From: an uncultured Clostridia bacterium
GTDB lineage: Bacteria > Bacillota > Clostridia > Lachnospirales > Lachnospiraceae
Assembly (NCBI GenBank): GCA_947178045.1
Contig: CAMWWR010000174.1
Coordinates: 1-5,157, forward strand
Reading direction: 5' to 3'
DNA: 5,157 nucleotides
This document shows, piece after piece, positions 5,073 through 5,157 of the stretch (positions within the stretch are counted from its first letter, which is position 1; each line of letters starts with the position of its first letter). A program made the position numbers and the translations under genes. The notes beneath the pieces were generated by a model that was not told where the DNA came from, ran no database searches, and saw nothing but the letters and a program-made list of their open reading frames with translations.

Positions 5073-5157
5073 TCACGGTCTGCCATCCGGCTCATCGTCC
5101 GCCCCATCCCTGCCATCAAGCACCATGACCGGCTCATTATCGCTGCCAAGCATATAC
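5073..5157 (-). CDS. C-terminal end of an unidentified gene (partial)
   Basis: The frame entering from the right edge (first full codon ending at 5156) gives YMLGSDNEPVMVLDG, then a charged tail DGADDEPDGRP, and stops with TGA at 5073-5075. Codon positions look coding: G is frequent in position 1, A in position 2, and G or C in position 3. Only 27 residues are visible, so no function can be given. Another frame stays open much longer (to 4883) but runs through the stem-loop, the MITE-like element and the promoter, so I prefer this one. The acidic end suggests a soluble or exposed C-terminal tail. Confidence 0.4.
   Translation of the reverse strand, partial: YMLGSDNEPVMVLDGRDGADDEPDGRP

Noticed and set aside
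4883..5149. 88-codon minus-strand reading frame from the right edge
   Set aside because: It begins at TTG without a ribosome site and runs through the stem-loop, the whole MITE-like element and the hydrolase -35. The frame ending at 5073 has better coding codon positions. I cannot fully exclude that part of it (5019-5157) is coding.

Overview
The window looks like chromosomal DNA of a Gram-positive anaerobe of the class Clostridia, most likely a Lachnospiraceae relative. This is inferred from moderately high GC coding DNA, strong AGGAG-type ribosome sites, TTGACA/TATAAT-type promoters, a SleB/CwlJ-type cell-wall hydrolase, and the uncharacterised DUF2225 and DUF6062 families, which I associate with this group from memory. 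Every supported gene lies on the minus strand, so transcription runs from the right end to the left end.

Layout from right to left. At 5073-5157 there is the probable last part of a gene that starts outside the window. At 4684-5072 there is a 389-base intergenic region with much structure. It holds a stem-loop (4991-5018), an 80-bp inverted-repeat insertion flanked by a perfect 8-bp direct repeat (4900-4995, a non-autonomous MITE-like element), a near-perfect sigma-A promoter only three bases beyond that repeat (4869-4896), and a leader of about 180 nt with two strong hairpins. The promoter reads into a secreted cell-wall hydrolase (3748-4683), which ends at a clear intrinsic terminator (3622-3663). 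A second promoter (3570-3598) then drives glnS, glutaminyl-tRNA synthetase (1827-3539). After 145 structured bases comes a DUF2225 zinc-ribbon protein (827-1681), whose stop codon overlaps the start of a DUF6062 protein (96-830) in an ATGA junction.

No clear terminator separates glnS from the DUF2225-DUF6062 pair, so the three may share a transcript. The DUF pair is translationally coupled and both proteins carry paired-cysteine metal-binding motifs, which suggests that they act together; what they do is unknown. The hydrolase is a separate, strongly promoted transcription unit for peptidoglycan cleavage outside the membrane.

I see no defence system, CRISPR array, tRNA, rRNA or autonomous transposase. 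The best candidates for something undescribed are the MITE-like element, a small structured repeat present in two diverged copies at the two ends of the window, and the internally duplicated C2CH motif of the DUF6062 protein.
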